From positions 45,647,701 through 45,711,700 of the forward strand of contig OY292275.1 of the NCBI GenBank assembly GCA_958496175.1: a stretch of DNA of 64,000 nucleotides. Direction: 5' to 3'. This document shows positions 60,190 to 64,000 of this stretch, piece by piece (within the stretch, counting starts at the first letter, position 1; every line of letters starts with the position of its first letter). The translations under genes were made by a program, and so were the position numbers. Source of the DNA: Sisyra terminalis (Eukaryota > Arthropoda > Insecta > Neuroptera > Sisyridae). The notes beneath the pieces are model-generated. The model ran no database searches. It was not told the DNA's origin and saw nothing but the letters and a program-made list of their open reading frames with translations.

Positions 60190-60425
60190 GGCCCAGAATG
60201 ACGTCACTGCTCAAAACGTTCTATTTACGTATAAGTTTCCAAATATGCATATATCATTGGCTTTATGGGAGGGGCTTCGCGAAATTTTCAAAATTTCAAC
60301 AATCAAAACAAATGAATATCTTTAAATCTCGCAATCCCATTGGCTAATAGCATTTTGCATTGGAGAGTGTGTGTTGTGTTATCAGATATCAGTGCATTGC
60401 TCAAAGCCTACTACGAGACTCTCAT
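60190..60425. promoter_or_regulatory. Promoter-like cluster of CRE and CCAAT motifs
   Basis: Within 240 bp: TGACGTCA (60199-60206, a full CRE), three inverted CCAAT boxes (ATTGG at 60256, 60339 and 60359), ATATGCAT (octamer-like) and GGGAGGGGC (GC-box-like). The density is unusual for this AT-rich intron. It could be an enhancer or internal promoter of CAMTA, or the end of an unrecognised mobile element. No TATA box or transcript evidence can be seen. Confidence 0.3.
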
Positions 60426-61061
60426 CACTTATTTCATTGAATATATTATACTTATTGATATTTATGATAAAGTATTCTATTGTGAAGTATTTAGAAATTA
60501 AAAAATATGTTCTATATATATTCTATATACATTTATAAAAAATAGTATGAAATGATCATTAGTTTATCTAAGTTTTTTGATGGGTTATTTACGTACGTAT
60601 TCATGTCAGTCAATGGGCAATTAATATTAAGCGCGGAAGGAGTTTTCATTATTTTTTTCCGGTGTATATAGTCTATATCCTAAAAAAATTAGACAGTTTA
60701 AAGAAAGTATATAAAATTTTTAAAAAAATATTTATAAAATGATACCAAAACTGTTTCATCCAAAAAATAATTTTGTTTCTAAAACATAAATAATATGGAT
60801 TTTTTGACTTTATATCGTTCTTAATTTTTTATACGAAAAAAATTATTAAACCCTAAATCATATTAGCAATTAAGATCAATTGGCCCAGTCAACTCTAAGT
60901 AAAACAAATGTTTTTCCACTTTTCAGTTTAAGATTTCCCCCAAAAACAAATTTATACAAAAATTTGACGCTTCCATGATCTAAGTTTTTTATTGGCATCC
61001 ATACAATTCTACAATATAAAATATCTTTCCGTGCCGATTCACCATGCTTACACCCCTAAAC
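60426..61061 (+). other. CAMTA intron, no gene seen
   Basis: AT-rich sequence; nothing recognised. Confidence 0.4.
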
Positions 61062-61293
61062 CAGGGGCTCTTGAACTGTGTTTAATCGAGTCTCCGAGGT
61101 TTGATGAATCAGTTTCGCGGTTTTGGTGGATATCATGTTTTAATCGTTTTGTTCATTTTGTACATATATGTATAAATATATAGGTACTTATATTTTGATT
61201 TTAAAAAATTCCTATTTTGTTTTTTCAATTAAGAAGGGTTAAGTACATGGAACCAGTGGGGATCAATACCTCTTACAAGTTTAAGAACCACTG
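61062..61293. mobile_element. Non-autonomous hAT element
   Basis: The left end CAGGGGCTCTTGAACTGTG and the right end CAAGTTTAAGAACCACTG are imperfect inverted copies of the common hAT terminus CAGTGGTTCTTAAACT. Flanking octamers CCCTAAAC (61054-61061) and CCTTATAC (61294-61301) agree at 6 of 8 positions, an aged target duplication. No transposase. Confidence 0.65.
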
Positions 61294-64000
61294 CCTTATA
61301 CCCTTTACTGCAAAAATTTAGATTTCAAAAATCAAATAATAATAAATAAAACAAGCGACTAATGGTGGAGATTTTTTTTAAGCAATGCTTTTTTTTCTAT
61401 TGGTGACCATTCTAAAAGGAATTTTTAACTGTAAATTCCACAGCATATTTATATTCACTCCAATATTGCCAAAATATCTTCGATAATGTTTTAATTAAAT
61501 ATGCTGGCAGCTACAAGCCATTACAAATTAATACTTAAATGAATACAGTGCATAATATAATTGTTAAAGATAATTTCTTCGACAATAATTAAAACACATC
61601 AATATATTATATTGATGTTGTTCGGCGCATGTGTGAACACATTTTGGGAGTTGCAATAAGAAAATCTTTCAGAAAAGTTATAAAGATTTCATTAAAAAAA
61701 AAGCTGTCATTTGCCTTACGAGTTGTAAATTATACTTTCTTGCATGTATATAATTTTATAACCAAAAAGGAATAAAAAAAACATAATTATTTGGGTTTAA
61801 ATGGAACGATTGTGGGAATTATCTCACGTCAATTATAGTGATCACCGGTTGAAATCTTATAAATTTTCAAGGAATTACTATTCAACTTGCAATAAGTTTT
61901 TTTTCTACTTTCTCTTGATAAAACCAAATATTTAAATTGACCAATTTTCATATTATTTTGTTTATTTTTTCCAATTGATTGTTAAAATTTGAGACTGAAG
62001 TGAAAAATGTAAACATATTTTTTTCTAAATTTTTATTCTAAATTTTTATTCTAATGTTTTTATTTCTATAGCAAAAAAAAAAGTCAAATTTCTGTTAATT
62101 TTTTTTTTTGTATCATTTATCAATCAAATTGCTGCTTAATATTGAAAAATTTTACATTCAACATTACTTAAAGTAAGTAGTATAGTAGGTAATGTTTAAT
62201 GGAATTGTTTTAGCGTATTTCTATGTTACAAATTATATTTTCCTGTGCATAAGATATACCATACATTGTGCAACTACACTCAATGCAAATAAGGTTCTTT
62301 TTTAAACAAAACAAAACGTTAAGGAATATGAAACGATATTTACTTAAACTTAAGTTCTAAGTTTAATTGTTTATTGCACAAGACTGCAATAACACGGTTG
62401 CATCTGATAAATGCTGAATATTATGTATCGTAATACAAACGTTATTTTAATCACACATGAAGTTCTAAACATTCCCTCATTTAATGCATATTCATTAACA
62501 GAGCGATAAGCGTTTCTAATTTCCAAAATATACGAGTGCTCGTCTAACAATAACTTTTTGAAAACTCGATAAGAAAAGCAATCAAGAATGAGATAAATTT
62601 AACGCTCCTCACATACTAAAATCCTTATATTCTATCCATTAAAAGCAAATTTATTAACTCGTCTCAAAGATAAAAAGAACAAATTGATTTTCTCCTGATT
62701 TTAGACTCGAGAATTTTATGATAAAGCCCATAAAAATCGTTTGTTTCTGATATGTATGATACTTGTAAAAAATGCACTGTACAAGAAAAAAACACCAAAT
62801 ATTTCGGTACGGAGAAATGAAAAAGTTATGATGAATACAATAGGACAGTGGATTTTTTCATTTAAATAAATGTATGTAAATAGTGTTTGTAGAGCGGGAA
62901 GAAAGTGTATTATGTCTTAGTTCCATTTTTGTCGAGAGACTCATGTGGAAAATTACACTGGCATCGTTGAGTTCGATTGTCCAAGCTGGAAAGTCTCATC
63001 ATTTACATATTGGTTTCCCATAAACATCGTGCCAATCTATAGTTATCGAGGGATATGGAAAACTATCATTACACTATGCCAATGTGAAACTTACTCTTGT
63101 ACTAACCCAGCAGCGAACGTTTCATTTGCATAAAGAAGATGCAAGCCCATTATTTCCGTCAAATGGATTATATTGTGCAATATATATTTCGGATAATATG
63201 CAAACAAATCAGTTTTGAAATTATTTTTAACGAGAAATCGCAGTTGAATATTTTCGTTGAGATTTCGTTCGCATATTTATCGAATATTGATAACGGCTCG
63301 GTAAAGTTTTTTTTCCCGATTTTTTTTTGTGTTATAAAATTGAATTGATAATGAATTTATATCGAAACAAATACACCAATACTCCATATTGAAATAAAAG
63401 CTTTAGTTGTTCTAGACTTAAAAGCCTTATATCTTCAATATATATTTCACCTATGATTGCATTCTTTTCTAGCATTGATAGAAGAAAAATCTCAATTTTA
63501 CAATGAACGTTTGCGAGCAAAAAAATAACCGCAGTTATTATAATGAAACAATTATTTAAATACGTCATATAGTGAAAAATTAACCACAGCAAAATCAAAA
63601 AAACAACCCTATAACTACGTAAAAAATTAAATGCGGATCTTTACATTATATTTAAACTTCAAAATCTTTATATAGTGTCTTCATAACTCGAGAACTAAGA
63701 ATTCGATTTACGCCACTCCTTTTCCATTTCCCTTTTAGATGTATACCTACATAAATTATTCCTCTGGGCTTAAAATACATTTAGTTTTGATGAGAAACGT
63801 ATGATATTAGCAATTATAATTTAAGTAAGTTAAGTTTAGAATTTTTCGATCTTTGAATAGTATAAACAGCTTATTTACCCACATTATATATGCGTAAGAA
63901 AACTTAAGTGAATATAATAAAGCACAGCAATTGCTACTGATTCCAATTTGGTAAATTTTTCGAAATAAGTAAATAGTTCTCAGTTGTGATTTTTTTATTA
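61294..64000 (+). other. CAMTA intron to window end, no exon seen
   Basis: No CG-1 continuation was recognised. 62880-63300 is less AT-rich and open in short frames on the plus strand (for example at 62945-63133) without a known domain; possibly conserved noncoding DNA. The rest is AT-rich. Confidence 0.4.

Noticed and set aside
61000..61183. 63-codon frame (+)
   Set aside because: Overlaps the hAT element end; no domain.
1..64000. CRISPR arrays, operons, tRNA or rRNA genes
   Set aside because: None seen; tRNA-like motifs belong to SINEs lacking complete cloverleafs.

Overview
This is a strongly AT-rich stretch of animal nuclear DNA, most likely from an insect. It has almost no coding sequence, no rRNA or tRNA genes and no operons, and it holds many decayed insect-type transposons. 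The one host exon I can identify is at 58551-58642 on the plus strand. It has an acceptor on its left and a donor on its right, and it encodes the start of the CG-1 DNA-binding domain of a calmodulin-binding transcription activator (CAMTA). The simplest reading is that positions 1-58550 lie in one very long CAMTA intron and 58643-64000 in the next one; no other CAMTA exon was recognised. A textbook zero-length recursive splice site (polypyrimidine tract, CAG joined directly to GTAAGT) sits at 9387/9388 on the same strand, which fits that model.

Region by region. 1-12 kb: mostly unique intron, a decayed SINE, two short inverted-repeat elements and the recursive splice site. 12-25 kb: a foldback element, two SINEs, a LINE 3' end, a Penelope-type palindrome carrying a hammerhead ribozyme motif, a small MITE and an inverted repeat of about 650 bp. 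25-35 kb: largely unique, with a Tc1/mariner transposase relic and a broken hAT transposase containing a second, degenerate hammerhead. 35-46 kb: an intact 394-codon gag/ORF1-like gene beside a solo LTR, an RTE-type LINE relic split by a nested insertion, a hAT MITE inserted into a short ORF inside a larger inverted repeat, a 404-bp tandem duplication, a SINE and a short retroposon. 46-55 kb: a TA-flanked MITE, two LINE relics, a third hammerhead-like relic, a second hAT MITE, a Tc1 relic carrying a second copy of the short retroposon, a second solo LTR and a SINE. 55-64 kb: an RNase H-bearing LINE relic, the CAMTA exon, a mariner relic, a promoter-like cluster of CRE and CCAAT motifs, and a hAT-type element.

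How it fits together: the host content is one exon plus splicing signals of a transcription-factor gene. The rest is transposon sediment, with nested insertions whose order can be read from target-site duplications (8-bp for hAT, TA for mariner-type, ATAT for the LTR elements, 10-bp for the short retroposon). The most notable items are the recursive splice site, the hammerhead motifs, the intact gag-like ORF without a zinc knuckle, and the MITE-split ORF within an inverted repeat. All calls come from reading the sequence; no alignments or database searches were run.
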